Assembly (NCBI GenBank): GCA_012518215.1
Contig: JAAYSV010000015.1
Coordinates: 1-52,972, forward strand
Length of the DNA stretch: 52,972 bases
From: Bacillota bacterium
GTDB taxonomy: Bacteria; Bacillota; Dethiobacteria; DTU022; PWGO01
Direction of reading: 5' to 3'
The notes below the pieces were generated by a model that saw nothing but the letters and a program-made list of their open reading frames with translations, was not told the origin of the DNA and did not search any database. Both the position numbers and the translations under genes were made by a program. Shown here piece after piece: positions 9,206 to 17,999 of the stretch (its first letter is position 1; each line of letters opens with the position of its first letter).

Positions 9206-10015
9206 GTGGAACTCGTATATGCGACTGTTATGCTGGGAGGAATGGGTGCCGTTTTCGGGCTGCTGCTGGCCTGGGCTGCACAGGTATTTGCCATCGAAGT
9301 GGATGAGAGGATCGAATCCATCGAGGAAATATTGCCCGGCGCCAATTGCGGTGCCTGCGGATGTGCCGGATGTAGCAATTTTGCGGAAAAGGTGGCCGCC
9401 GGGGAATGCGAACTCACTTCATGCATCCCGGGTGGCAAGGAAGTGGCAGATCAGATTGCCGAGATACTCTGCCTGGAATGCCAGGAAACGGTTCCGCTCG
9501 TGGCGGTCGTCAGGTGTGCGGGGAGTCATGAGCATGCCGGGGATAAATTTATATATGGCGGTGCTGTTGATTGCCGTCTGGCCGAAAAAATGTGGGACGG
9601 TTTCAAAAATTGCCCCTACGGATGTCTCGGTCTGGGTACCTGCGTGCAGGTTTGCCCGTTTGGGGCCATAACCATGGGTGAGGACGGCCTGCCCCTGGTT
9701 GATGAAGAAAAATGTCTCGGGTGCGGCTTGTGCCAGGATGTCTGTCCACGGGGTATCATCGACATGATACCCAGGGACTACAGCGGAGGCCTGGTTCTGT
9801 GCAGTTCGACTGATCGCGGAAAAAAAGTCAAAGAAGCGTGTGCGGTGGGTTGTATCGCCTGCCGTGCCTGCATCAAGGCATGCCCCGAGGAAGCAATAAG
9901 CTTTGTGGACAACCTGCCGGTCATCGATGTGGAAAAATGCACTGATTGCGGTGAATGCATTCAGGTTTGCAAACCCGGAACCATCCGGATCAGAAAAGCA
10001 AAAGTCCATCAATAA
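9206..10015 (+). CDS. rnfB: Rnf complex subunit B (polyferredoxin, ferredoxin-accepting subunit)
   Basis: Iron-sulfur electron entry subunit of the Rnf complex. It has an N-terminal membrane anchor, then LPGANCGACGCAGC (the Fer4_NifH-like cluster motif typical of RnfB), followed by four more cysteine groups: CPYGCLGLGTCVQVCP, CLGCGLCQDVCP, CIACRACIKACP and CTDCGECIQVCK. I chose GTG 9206 because AAGGAG (9191-9196) ends 9 bases before it, whereas it directly abuts the alternative TTG at 9197. At 269 residues the protein is typical of Clostridia. It is the last gene of the rnf block; no terminator hairpin is obvious after it. Confidence 0.95.
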   Translation: MELVYATVMLGGMGAVFGLLLAWAAQVFAIEVDERIESIEEILPGANCGACGCAGCSNFAEKVAAGECELTSCIPGGKEVADQIAEILCLECQETVPLVAVVRCAGSHEHAGDKFIYGGAVDCRLAEKMWDGFKNCPYGCLGLGTCVQVCPFGAITMGEDGLPLVDEEKCLGCGLCQDVCPRGIIDMIPRDYSGGLVLCSSTDRGKKVKEACAVGCIACRACIKACPEEAISFVDNLPVIDVEKCTDCGECIQVCKPGTIRIRKAKVHQ

Positions 10016-10154
10016 AGATCCCCGTTCCAGATGACCTCTCCAATTTATCTTACTCCCGGTTGCATCCTGATTGTAATATTTTGTCTGCCTTGCACCTTGC
10101 TGTTTCACAAAAAATGGGGATGGCAAGTCGGTGGTGGCTGAATGCGGCCCGGTA

Positions 10155-10182
10155 TTGAATTTTTGCACAGGTATGCTAAAAT
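10155..10182 (+). promoter_or_regulatory. extended -10 promoter of apbE
   Basis: TTGAAT (10155-10160), a 16-base spacer and TAAAAT (10177-10182) preceded by TGC give an extended -10 promoter. Transcription would begin near 10189, downstream of several possible upstream start codons, which helps set the apbE start at 10239. Confidence 0.65.
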
Positions 10183-10238
10183 CCGGAGAGATCCTGTTTT
10201 CCGATGGACGCAATCTGTTTTGTAGTGGGAGTGTAAAC

Positions 10239-11351
10239 TTGAAATCAACTGCAAGATCAAAGGATCATGTTTCCGGAAAATCATTGTTACCCTCCATCAT
10301 TGTTACGGTAGTGGTGATCATCATTGTCCTTGCCACCCTCCTGGGTATCGCCGGCGTTGATCCCCGTTCCTGGTTTGGCAATCAGCCCCGGAAGTATTCA
10401 TATGACCGTTTACTCATGGATACCGATGTCAATCTAACGTTCTACACCGGGGAAGGGGCCGGAAGGGCCGATGCCGTGGCCCGTGAAGTTTTTGCGGAGA
10501 TGGAGAGGCTGGAAAACCTGTTCAGTCGGAATCTTGATGGAAGCGATATCTGCAGAATAAACGAAAATGCCGGTAAAAGGCCGGTACGTGTGGATCCGCA
10601 AACGCTGGAACTGATAGAGGAGGCACTTCATTATGCTGCCCTGAGTGAAGGATGTTTTGATATCACCATCGGCCCCCTGATGGATAGCTGGGGTTTTCTT
10701 GATGGGCGTACTTCTGTGCCACCGGATGGCCTGCTCAGGAAGAACCTCTCCCTGGTGGATTACAGGTTGTTGGATATAGACCATGACGTTGGCGAGGTAT
10801 TTCTTCCCCTGGAAGGGATGGTTCTTGACCTGGGTGCCATCGCCAAGGGATATATCGTGGACCGGGGAATCGATGTGCTGAAGAGCGAGGGGATTGCCCA
10901 TGCTTTTCTGAATGCCGGCGGAGATATAAAAGTTACAGGCGGCAAACCTGGCGGCGAACCGTGGAATGTTGGTCTGCTTCATCCCCGCGCCTCGGAAATG
11001 GAAGGGAACGGTATCATGGCCGGGATCATGCTCGACAGTTCAGCGATCGTCACCTCCGGCGATTATGAACGCTACTTCGAAGAGGGCGGAAAACGTTATC
11101 ATCATCTACTTGATCCATCCACCGGCTTTCCGGCTGGTGAGTTGCTCAGCGTGACGGTTGTCGCCCCCGAGGCCGTGACCGCGGATGCCCTATCAACTGC
11201 CATTTTTGTACTCGGTCCGGCCAGGGGTATGGAACTTGCGGAGCGGCTACCCGGGGTGGAAGTCTTCCTCGTTCTGCCGGAAATGAAAGTCAGCTATACT
11301 TCCGGGCTCGAGGGGAGGCTGAAAATTGATCCGGAATTTTCCGGTCAGTGA
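10239..11351 (+). CDS. apbE: FAD:protein FMN transferase
   Basis: ApbE-family enzyme that transfers FMN from FAD to a threonine in RnfD/RnfG-type proteins on the outer side of the membrane. It has an N-terminal membrane anchor (Val/Ile-rich, about residues 15-38), then the ApbE fold. DITIGPLMDSWGF, DLGAIAKGYIVDRG, NAGGDIKVTGG, HLLDPSTGFPA and VTADALSTAIFVLG are the family blocks; the last holds the metal-binding Asp and Thr region. I chose TTG 10239 because GGGAG (10227-10231) precedes it and the apparent promoter lies inside the longer open frame that would start at 10131. Its place just after rnfB fits with maturation of RnfD (Thr158) and RnfG (Thr152). Confidence 0.93.
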   Translation: MKSTARSKDHVSGKSLLPSIIVTVVVIIIVLATLLGIAGVDPRSWFGNQPRKYSYDRLLMDTDVNLTFYTGEGAGRADAVAREVFAEMERLENLFSRNLDGSDICRINENAGKRPVRVDPQTLELIEEALHYAALSEGCFDITIGPLMDSWGFLDGRTSVPPDGLLRKNLSLVDYRLLDIDHDVGEVFLPLEGMVLDLGAIAKGYIVDRGIDVLKSEGIAHAFLNAGGDIKVTGGKPGGEPWNVGLLHPRASEMEGNGIMAGIMLDSSAIVTSGDYERYFEEGGKRYHHLLDPSTGFPAGELLSVTVVAPEAVTADALSTAIFVLGPARGMELAERLPGVEVFLVLPEMKVSYTSGLEGRLKIDPEFSGQ

Positions 11352-11487
11352 CCGTAATAAGGAAATTGTAGATAAAATTTACAGATAAATTGTATTTTTG
11401 AAGGGAAAACAGCCTTGACGACAAATATATAGTTTCGAGGGACCATTTTGTTGACCACTTACATTTTTTGACCGGATGTGACAGGAT

Positions 11488-12015
11488 TTGAAGAATACAG
11501 TCAAAATAACGAACCTGGCGATGCTGTTAACTTTTGCGGTGGCCATTCATTTTGTGGAAAATCTTGTTCCGTTGCCCATCCCCGTGCCGGGGGCCAAGAT
11601 CGGCCTGGCCAACATCATCACTCTGCTGGCCCTGCTCCTGTATGGCCTGCGCAGTGGTCTGATCATTGCCGCGGGAAGGAGCATACTGGGAAGTTTGTTG
11701 ATCGGCAGTTTCATGGGTTTCGGGTTCTGGTTGAGTTTTCTGGCGTCCCTTGTCAGTTGTGTGGCCATGGCCCTGTTCATCCCGTTGTTGCGCCGTGGCA
11801 GTATTTCGGCAGTTTCGATCAGCATCATCGGGGCCGTCTTTCACAATCTCACCCAGCTGACCGTCGCTGCTGCAATCATGAAGAACGCTGTCCTTTTCCG
11901 GGGATATTTTCCCCTCCTGGTGCTGGTGGCCATTCCGACCGGCCTGTTGACCGGAATTGCCACTACCTATCTGGAAAATATCACCAGGGACAGGCTTGGC
12001 CTGCTCAAGGCCTGA
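11488..12015 (+). CDS. Gx transporter family / heptaprenyl diphosphate synthase component I-like membrane protein
   Basis: A 175-residue polytopic membrane protein with about five hydrophobic helices. The segments FVENLVPLPIPVPGAKIGLANI and GSLLIGSFMGFGF match the family annotated as heptaprenyl diphosphate synthase component I or Gx transporter. In anaerobic Firmicutes it is often found beside apbE-type genes, as here. The true function is uncertain: it resembles small-molecule transporters (ECF S-component-like) more than a soluble synthase subunit. The start is TTG with a short AGGA just upstream. maf follows after 18 bases. Confidence 0.8.
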   Translation: MKNTVKITNLAMLLTFAVAIHFVENLVPLPIPVPGAKIGLANIITLLALLLYGLRSGLIIAAGRSILGSLLIGSFMGFGFWLSFLASLVSCVAMALFIPLLRRGSISAVSISIIGAVFHNLTQLTVAAAIMKNAVLFRGYFPLLVLVAIPTGLLTGIATTYLENITRDRLGLLKA

Positions 12016-12033
12016 AAGGGGAGTTGTTCCAGG

Positions 12034-12609
12034 TTGCGACCATTGATACTGGCTTCGGCTTCTCCAAGAAGGGCAGAACTGCTGGAACAGGTTGGCTATA
12101 CCTTCGAGGTATGCCCGGGCAATGCGAGGGAAGAGGTGGGGGAGGGTCTTCCCTCGGCGGGGGTGGAATCGCTGGCATTGAAAAAATCGCTTTCGGTGGC
12201 CCCGTCATTCGACCGGGGGGCTATCCTTGGAGCCGACACGGTCGTCTGTTGCGACGGAAAGACTCTGGGCAAACCTGTCGACGAAGACGAGGCGATTGCC
12301 AGTTTGAAGTTGCTCAGTGGACGCCGGCATGAAGTTATCACCGGAATTGCCCTGGTCGACGCCGCGGGTGAATGGAGTAGCGTTACCGATCACCTCTGTA
12401 CTGAAGTGTGGTGGCGCGACCTTGACGAGGAAGAGATATTGCATTATGTTCGCAGCGGGGAGCCCATGGACAAAGCCGGGGCCTACGGTATCCAGGGTTT
12501 TGCATCCGTGTTTGTTGAGCGTCTGGAAGGTTGCTATTTCAACGTGATGGGACTTCCACTGGGTCTGGTCTACCGTCATCTGGCCCGATGGGGCATCAAA
12601 CCTTTCTGA
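12034..12609 (+). CDS. maf: Maf family nucleoside triphosphate pyrophosphatase
   Basis: Maf-type nucleotide pyrophosphatase (191 residues) that hydrolyses non-canonical or pyrimidine NTPs to NMP and PPi. Signature blocks are LASASPRR at residues 5-12, GADTVV near 66-71, GKPVDE near 79-84 and GAYGIQGFA near 149, including the catalytic Asp of the GADT motif. The start is TTG 12034 with AAGGGGAG about 12 bases upstream. Together with radC and mreB it forms the classic maf-radC-mreBCD neighbourhood of Firmicutes, linked to septum and wall-growth genes. Confidence 0.94.
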   Translation: MRPLILASASPRRAELLEQVGYTFEVCPGNAREEVGEGLPSAGVESLALKKSLSVAPSFDRGAILGADTVVCCDGKTLGKPVDEDEAIASLKLLSGRRHEVITGIALVDAAGEWSSVTDHLCTEVWWRDLDEEEILHYVRSGEPMDKAGAYGIQGFASVFVERLEGCYFNVMGLPLGLVYRHLARWGIKPF

Positions 12610-12825
12610 CCTTGCAGACAGTTTCAGTGACGCCTGACGTGCGGATGCGTGCGGGTAATGGTTATTTTCAAGGAGTGCTACGGATCCTGATTGGCAGTAG
12701 ATATCAAAGCGGTGCCGGAATGGCACCGTATCCCTTGCTTTCTATACCATCAGCCTCCTTCAGTCAATTGTAAAAAATGCTATCCTTTTCTGTTCCGCGG
12801 AGAAGGATGGGAGGAGGCATGTAAA

Positions 12826-13518
12826 ATGACGGATGGCACCAGATTGATGATCAGGGATCTGCCTGATGAGGAGAAGCCCCGCGAGAAAATGCTCCGGTCG
12901 GGGGCGGGCGCGCTTTCAAACGCCGAACTGATCGCCGTGATCTTGAGGACAGGCAACATGCAGGAGTCGGCTGTTCACCTGGCCGAACGCCTCATTTCCC
13001 GGGCAGGAGGGTTGCGCCATCTGCCCGATCTGTCTCTCGAGGAATTGCAGACTTTCAAGGGGATCGGCCCGGCCAAGGCCGTTCAGATCAAGGCTGCCCT
13101 GGAGCTGGGACGGAGGGTATCGACCTCATCATATGATCAGGAAACTGTCATCACTTCACCTCGCCATGTGGCCGACCTGTTCATGGAGGAATTGCGTTAT
13201 CGCAAGAAAGAGTATTTTAAACTACTCCTGTTGAACACAAAGAACAGGGTTATTTCCAAGGAAGAGATCTCCGTGGGAAGTTTGAATGCGTCGATTGTCC
13301 ACCCCAGGGAGGCGTTCATTGCCCCGCTCAAGAAAAGCGCAGCCTCGGTGATACTCGTACATAACCATCCCAGCGGTGACCCGACACCTAGCCAGGAGGA
13401 TCTGGCCGTGACGCAGAGGTTGGTCGAGAGCGGCAAATTGCTGGGTATAGAAGTCAGGGACCATGTCATCATCGGGGACGGTTGCTTCCTTAGCTTCAAG
13501 GAAAAAGGATTGATATAA
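12826..13518 (+). CDS. radC: RadC family JAB-domain protein
   Basis: RadC/JAMM-domain protein of 230 residues. The N-terminal UPF0758 helix-hairpin-helix region has LSNAELIAVILRTG and FKGIGPAKA. The C-terminal JAB domain carries HNHPSGDPTPSQED, the metal-binding HxH...SxxD set. Despite its name the protein is not established as a repair enzyme. ATG 12826 is preceded by GGGAGGAGG 8 bases upstream. A longer frame back to 12691 has no ribosome site and a composition unlike the family. A possible extended -10 (TGCTATCCT near 12778-12786) lies just upstream. Confidence 0.93.
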   Translation: MTDGTRLMIRDLPDEEKPREKMLRSGAGALSNAELIAVILRTGNMQESAVHLAERLISRAGGLRHLPDLSLEELQTFKGIGPAKAVQIKAALELGRRVSTSSYDQETVITSPRHVADLFMEELRYRKKEYFKLLLLNTKNRVISKEEISVGSLNASIVHPREAFIAPLKKSAASVILVHNHPSGDPTPSQEDLAVTQRLVESGKLLGIEVRDHVIIGDGCFLSFKEKGLI

Positions 13519-13572
13519 TCGTTTTGGGGCGAAAAAGGAAGGAAAATTTTATTGCAGGAAGAAATTCTATTA

Positions 13573-13601
13573 TTACAAAGGGCCGAAAAGTTTGCTATAA
13601 T
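13573..13601 (+). promoter_or_regulatory. extended -10 promoter of mreBCD-mrdA-rodA
   Basis: TGCTATAAT (13593-13601) is a perfect extended -10. The -35 is weak (TTACAA, 13573-13578, 17-base spacer). It lies about 100 bases before the mreB start, leaving a leader of roughly 90 bases. Confidence 0.7.
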
Positions 13602-13700
13602 TGATTGAGTTGCAAGGGTAATAGTATTTGATGCCATTTAGGTAAATATTATTAGCAGTTATCAAAATGCGGTTGCTGACGAAAGGAGAAGCGTAACACG

Positions 13701-14729
13701 ATGATATTTGGCAGTTTTTCTCGTGATATGGGGATAGATCTGGGCACGGCTAATACACTTGTATATGTAAAGGGGAAAGGTATCGTATTACGCGAACCGT
13801 CAGTTGTGGCCATACGAAAAGACAACAACAGCATTCTGGCTGTTGGCGAGGAAGCCCGGCTGATGATCGGTCGAACACCTGGAAATATCGTCGCCATCCG
13901 GCCGATGCGCGACGGTGTGATCGCCGATTTTGACATCACCCAGGCGATGCTCCGCCACTTCATCGGCAAAGCATATCGCCGCAGGAGTATCCTGAAACCC
14001 CAGGTTGTTGTCTGTGTACCCTCGGGGGTGACGGAGGTTGAGAAAAGGGCGGTGCTCGATGCCACCCATCAGGCCGGTGCCCGCGAAGCTTTCCTTATCG
14101 AGGAACCGATGGCTGCAGCTATCGGGGCGGGCCTTCCCGTGGACGAACCCACCGGTAGCATGATCGTGGATATAGGCGGGGGCACTTCCGAAGTTGCGGT
14201 CATATCTCTTGGCGGCATTGTCACCAGCATGTCCGTTCGTGTAGGTGGTGACGAGATGGATGAGGCGGTCATTCAATTCGTGCGCAAGCAATATAATTTG
14301 ATGATCGGTGAGCGTACGGCGGAAGAGGTGAAGATCAGGGTGGGGACCGCATATGACCGGGAAGAAGATCTGAAAATGGATGTACGTGGACGGGACATGG
14401 TCTCCGGTCTCCCGCGCACTTTGTCGATCAGTTCCGCTGAGGTGAAGGAAGCACTGGCGGAACCTGTGGAAGCAATTCTTGATGCTATACGCATCACCCT
14501 GGAAAAAACACCTCCGGAGCTGGCAGCCGATATCATGGACAAGGGGGTTGTCATGGCGGGTGGCGGCGCTTTCTTGCATGGTTTTGATCAACTTGTTTCC
14601 GAGGAAACGGGGATGCCCATATTCGTGGCCGAGGATCCGGGTGACTGCGCCGTTCTGGGTGCCGGTAAAGCTTTGTCGGAGCTGGATCTGTTGAGACGTA
14701 TATCGATGATCAGCCGCAGGAATATCTGA
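13701..14729 (+). CDS. mreB: rod shape-determining protein MreB
   Basis: Bacterial actin that forms membrane-associated filaments and guides lateral wall synthesis. The 342-residue length is typical. Actin-fold motifs: phosphate 1 [15 protein letters not shown] (residues 11-25), phosphate 2 [14 protein letters not shown] (about 154-167) and the adenosine motif [10 protein letters not shown] (about 288). The N-terminal [16 protein letters not shown] is characteristic. AAAGGAG lies 13 bases before the ATG, rather far. It heads the rod-shape operon. Confidence 0.97.
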   Translation: MIFGSFSRDMGIDLGTANTLVYVKGKGIVLREPSVVAIRKDNNSILAVGEEARLMIGRTPGNIVAIRPMRDGVIADFDITQAMLRHFIGKAYRRRSILKPQVVVCVPSGVTEVEKRAVLDATHQAGAREAFLIEEPMAAAIGAGLPVDEPTGSMIVDIGGGTSEVAVISLGGIVTSMSVRVGGDEMDEAVIQFVRKQYNLMIGERTAEEVKIRVGTAYDREEDLKMDVRGRDMVSGLPRTLSISSAEVKEALAEPVEAILDAIRITLEKTPPELAADIMDKGVVMAGGGAFLHGFDQLVSEETGMPIFVAEDPGDCAVLGAGKALSELDLLRRISMISRRNI

Positions 14730-14829
14730 AATACATGCAAGTGCCCGATTCTCATATCTATATTTGCAATCTGTAAACGGTTTTGCAGATGCAGGTATCA
14801 AAGGTATAGAAGGATGTGTCATATCAGTT

Positions 14830-15645
14830 TTGAACAGAAGAAAATACTGGGTGCTTCTGATAACGATGTTGTTGCTGCTCGCCCTTATCAACTATACCGG
14901 TGATGATTCAAATCGCCTGGGCACCGTTAAAGACACGCTGTCTGCCCTGATGATACCGGTCCAGAGTTTTTTCGCTTCCCTGGGTCAAAATGTTCAGTCA
15001 CTTTTTGATGCGGTATTTTTCCACCACGAGATAAAAGCCGAGAATGAGAAGTTAAAAGAAGAATTTGCTGTTTACCAGGAACAGTCTTCCCTGATCACGG
15101 AACTGCAGAAAGAAAATTATCGTCTGAAAGAGATGTTGGATTTTCGGGAAAAGAGCCCCATGGAGATGGTGGCTGCAAGGGTGGTCAGCCGTGATCCGAG
15201 CCAGTGGTTCAACACCATTACCTTGAATCGTGGCTCTGTTGATGGGGTTGAGCAGGAGATGGCGGTGGTCTCCCCCCAGGGGCTGGTAGGGATGGTATCT
15301 TCCGTATCCCGCCATTCCTGTCAGGCCATTCTTCTGACTGACTCGCGCTTGCCTGCCAGCGCCATGGTTCAGCGCTCCCGGGACCCCGGGGTGATGGGGA
15401 TTATCGAGGGCTATTCCAGGGATAATGCCCGTCTCAAGTTCACCAATATTCCCCTGGAGGCCAATATACTGCCCGGGGATCAGATCATTACCTCGGGCCT
15501 GGGCGGTGTCTTTCCCAAAAATATCATCATCGGCACCGTGGAAGAGGTCGATGTGGATCAATCAGGTCTGGTCAAGATGGCCGTTGTTATTCCTGCCGTG
15601 AACTTCAACCGTATCGAAGAGGTTCTGATCATAATCTCGAAATAA
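14830..15645 (+). CDS. mreC: rod shape-determining protein MreC
   Basis: Membrane-anchored scaffold of the elongasome: short cytoplasmic N-terminus (NRRKYW), one transmembrane helix, a coiled coil (about residues 65-105, Glu/Lys-rich) and the beta-rich MreC domain with VVSRDPSQWFNTITLNRGS and GDQIITSGLGGVFP. About 271 residues from TTG 14830, which I prefer because the N-terminus then matches the family. The open frame extends back to 14764 without a ribosome site. mreD follows after 20 bases. Confidence 0.93.
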   Translation: MNRRKYWVLLITMLLLLALINYTGDDSNRLGTVKDTLSALMIPVQSFFASLGQNVQSLFDAVFFHHEIKAENEKLKEEFAVYQEQSSLITELQKENYRLKEMLDFREKSPMEMVAARVVSRDPSQWFNTITLNRGSVDGVEQEMAVVSPQGLVGMVSSVSRHSCQAILLTDSRLPASAMVQRSRDPGVMGIIEGYSRDNARLKFTNIPLEANILPGDQIITSGLGGVFPKNIIIGTVEEVDVDQSGLVKMAVVIPAVNFNRIEEVLIIISK

Positions 15646-15665
15646 AACGAAACCCGGGGGATTTG

Positions 15666-16169
15666 ATGTTATTCTATATTTTACTGGCGGTGGTATCCCT
15701 TTTCGTTATTCTGGCGCAGGGGTCATTTTTTTCTTTTTTTCTTGTTGGCCAGTATCAACCCGACGTTCTGCTGATCATCGTCGTTATTGTCGGTTTTCTG
15801 CTCAGGGAAAAAAAGGGGGCGGCCATCGGCCTCTGCCTTGGCCTCATGCAAGATCTGGTTTTTGTGCATACCCTGGGGATTTTCGCCCTCCCCAAGATGC
15901 TGCTTGGTTTTGCAGCCGGGCTTGTCGGCCGGGAAATTTATCGCAGCCGGGTTTCCAATGCGCTGATGTTGGTTTTCACCGGAACCATTATCCATGAGTT
16001 TCTTGTTTTTGCCCTTGTTTATCTCTTCGGTGGTGCGTTAAACTTTGAGTGGATCATGTTCAAGCAATTTGCGATAAGGGCGGCATACAATTCATTGTTA
16101 GCGTTGGTTCTGTATCCATTCCTGTTCTGGTTGTTACGTGAAAAAAATATTCTCAGTGCCGAGGATTAG
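15666..16169 (+). CDS. mreD: rod shape-determining protein MreD
   Basis: Small polytopic membrane protein (167 residues, about five helices) of the elongasome. Recognised by position between mreC and the PBP2 gene and by family-like segments such as QPDVLLIIVVIVGFLLREKKG and GLCLGLMQDLVF. MreD sequences diverge quickly, so context carries much of the call. ATG 15666 follows a GGGGGAT site; a TTG directly before it is also in frame. Confidence 0.9.
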   Translation: MLFYILLAVVSLFVILAQGSFFSFFLVGQYQPDVLLIIVVIVGFLLREKKGAAIGLCLGLMQDLVFVHTLGIFALPKMLLGFAAGLVGREIYRSRVSNALMLVFTGTIIHEFLVFALVYLFGGALNFEWIMFKQFAIRAAYNSLLALVLYPFLFWLLREKNILSAED

Positions 16170-16178
16170 GAGAATTTC

Positions 16179-17999
16179 ATGAGCATCAACAAGGTCATCT
16201 ATCTCCGCCTAAGAGGACTCCTTGTAATTGTCATCTGTATCTTTATTGCCCTGGTGGCCAGGCTTGCCTATTTGCAGGTTTATCAGCACGACTATTACAT
16301 GTTCCGCGCGGAGAAAAATCGCTATGCCAAGTTGCCCATCCCGGCTCCGCGGGGGAAGATTGTCGACCGGAATGGCAACCTTGTCGTTACCAACAAGCCT
16401 GGCTACGGGGTTTACCTGGTGGATATGGACAAGGGGTACGACGAACAGACCATAGGTCTTCTTGCCGAACTGCTGGAGATGGACGAAGAACAGATAGAGG
16501 AAGAAATCTACAAGAACCGTTATACCCGTTATCTGCCCATCCATCTGAAAAGTGACATCAGCTACGAAGCTGTGGCCAAAATTGCAGAAAATAGCTGGAA
16601 ACTGCAGGGGGTCAACATCGAAGTTCAGCCCATAAGGTTCTATCCCTACCGGGATTTGGGGGCGCATTTCCTTGGTTATCTCAGCAAGGCTTCCATCGAT
16701 GAGCACCTGGCGGAGAAGTGGAAGGACGAGGGTTATGATTACCGCGAGGGCGACCTGGTCGGTCAGGATGCGCTGGAAAAAGCATGGGAACCCTATCTTC
16801 GCGGGCAGGATGGCGAACAGCTGGTGGAGACCAATTCGCTGGGGCAGCCCATAGAGTTTCTGGATCGCCGTGACCCGGTTCCCGGCTATGATCTGCATCT
16901 GACCCTGGACATGGGGTTGCAGCAGGCGGCGATGGATGCCCTGGAAACAAGAATCAATGCCCTGCGCCAGAAAGGGAACAGATATACGCAGCGCGGTTCC
17001 GTGGTGGCCATCGATCCTCGTGATGGAGCCATTCTGGCCATGGTCAGTTATCCTTCGTACGATCCCAATACGGTCAGGGAAGAATACGGCGAGCTGGTTG
17101 ATGACCCCCGCAGGCCCCTGATCAACTACGCGATCAAAGGCACCTATCCCGTGGGTTCCACTTACAAGATGGTAACCGCGGCGGCGGCCATGGAGACCGG
17201 CAAGATAAACGACCGGACGGTATATCACTGCGGTGGAAAACTATCGGCGGTGGGGGACACAAAGGCCTGCCACAGTGTTCATGGCAACATCAGTTTTTAC
17301 CGGGCACTGGCGGCTTCCTGCAATATTTATTTCTATCGTGCGGGATTGGCAGCGGGCATAGACTCGCTTGCCTATTACAGCCGCGAACTGGGGTTGGGTA
17401 AATATACGGGGCTGACCGACATATCGGGTGAAGTGGAAGGAGTTGTAGCTAGCCGGGAATACAAATTGGCCAACTTCGGGGAGCGGTGGTACGAGGCGGA
17501 GACGATGAGTGCGGCCATCGGGCAGACGTACCACAGTTTTACTCCATTGCAGCTGGCTGTTTACACTTCTATCCTTGCCAACGGGGGCACCCATTACCGT
17601 CCATACATGGTTGACAGGGTGGTTGACGGCGATGGAGAGGTGATCCTGCAGAGCCGGCCGGAGATTGTACACAAAGCGGACATATCGGCGGAAACCTTCA
17701 AGATCATCCAGAAGGGGATGTACCAGGTTACCCAGCCCGGTGGGACAGCGTACTATCCTTTACGTGGCTTGCCTGTCACCGTGGCGGCCAAGACTGGTTC
17801 CGCGCAGGTGTCGTCGGACAGAAATATCCCTGCCCATAGTATTTTCGTATGCTACGCTCCTTGCGAGAATCCAGTTATTGCCCTTGCCGTGGTCGTGGAG
17901 TACGGGGAGTACGGTGCGCTGAGCGGGACTCCGGTTGCCCAGGAGATATTTGAGTATTATTTCCGCGACCTTCGAGAGGGGGTGGAAGACCCTGCCTAA
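16179..17999 (+). CDS. mrdA: penicillin-binding protein 2 (elongation-specific transpeptidase)
   Basis: Class B PBP that cross-links peptidoglycan during rod elongation. It has an N-terminal transmembrane helix (residues about 10-30), a pedestal/dimerisation domain starting at PAPRGKIVDRNG, and a transpeptidase domain. Active-site motifs: STYK (Ser in GSTYKMVT near residue 327), SCN (near 374) and KTG (AAKTGSAQ near 540). At 606 residues it is normal for PBP2. AGGAG lies 8 bases before the ATG. rodA begins within or right at its 3' end, fitting the obligate PBP2-RodA pair. Confidence 0.95.
   Translation: MSINKVIYLRLRGLLVIVICIFIALVARLAYLQVYQHDYYMFRAEKNRYAKLPIPAPRGKIVDRNGNLVVTNKPGYGVYLVDMDKGYDEQTIGLLAELLEMDEEQIEEEIYKNRYTRYLPIHLKSDISYEAVAKIAENSWKLQGVNIEVQPIRFYPYRDLGAHFLGYLSKASIDEHLAEKWKDEGYDYREGDLVGQDALEKAWEPYLRGQDGEQLVETNSLGQPIEFLDRRDPVPGYDLHLTLDMGLQQAAMDALETRINALRQKGNRYTQRGSVVAIDPRDGAILAMVSYPSYDPNTVREEYGELVDDPRRPLINYAIKGTYPVGSTYKMVTAAAAMETGKINDRTVYHCGGKLSAVGDTKACHSVHGNISFYRALAASCNIYFYRAGLAAGIDSLAYYSRELGLGKYTGLTDISGEVEGVVASREYKLANFGERWYEAETMSAAIGQTYHSFTPLQLAVYTSILANGGTHYRPYMVDRVVDGDGEVILQSRPEIVHKADISAETFKIIQKGMYQVTQPGGTAYYPLRGLPVTVAAKTGSAQVSSDRNIPAHSIFVCYAPCENPVIALAVVVEYGEYGALSGTPVAQEIFEYYFRDLREGVEDPA

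Noticed and set aside
11342-11354. CGGTCA-G-TGACCG palindrome at the apbE stop codon
   Set aside because: Short, single copy, lies in the coding end; could be chance.
11478-12332. 284-codon frame overlapping the Gx and maf genes
   Set aside because: Out of frame with two genes that have clear family motifs; Gly/His/Arg-rich translation typical of a shadow frame.
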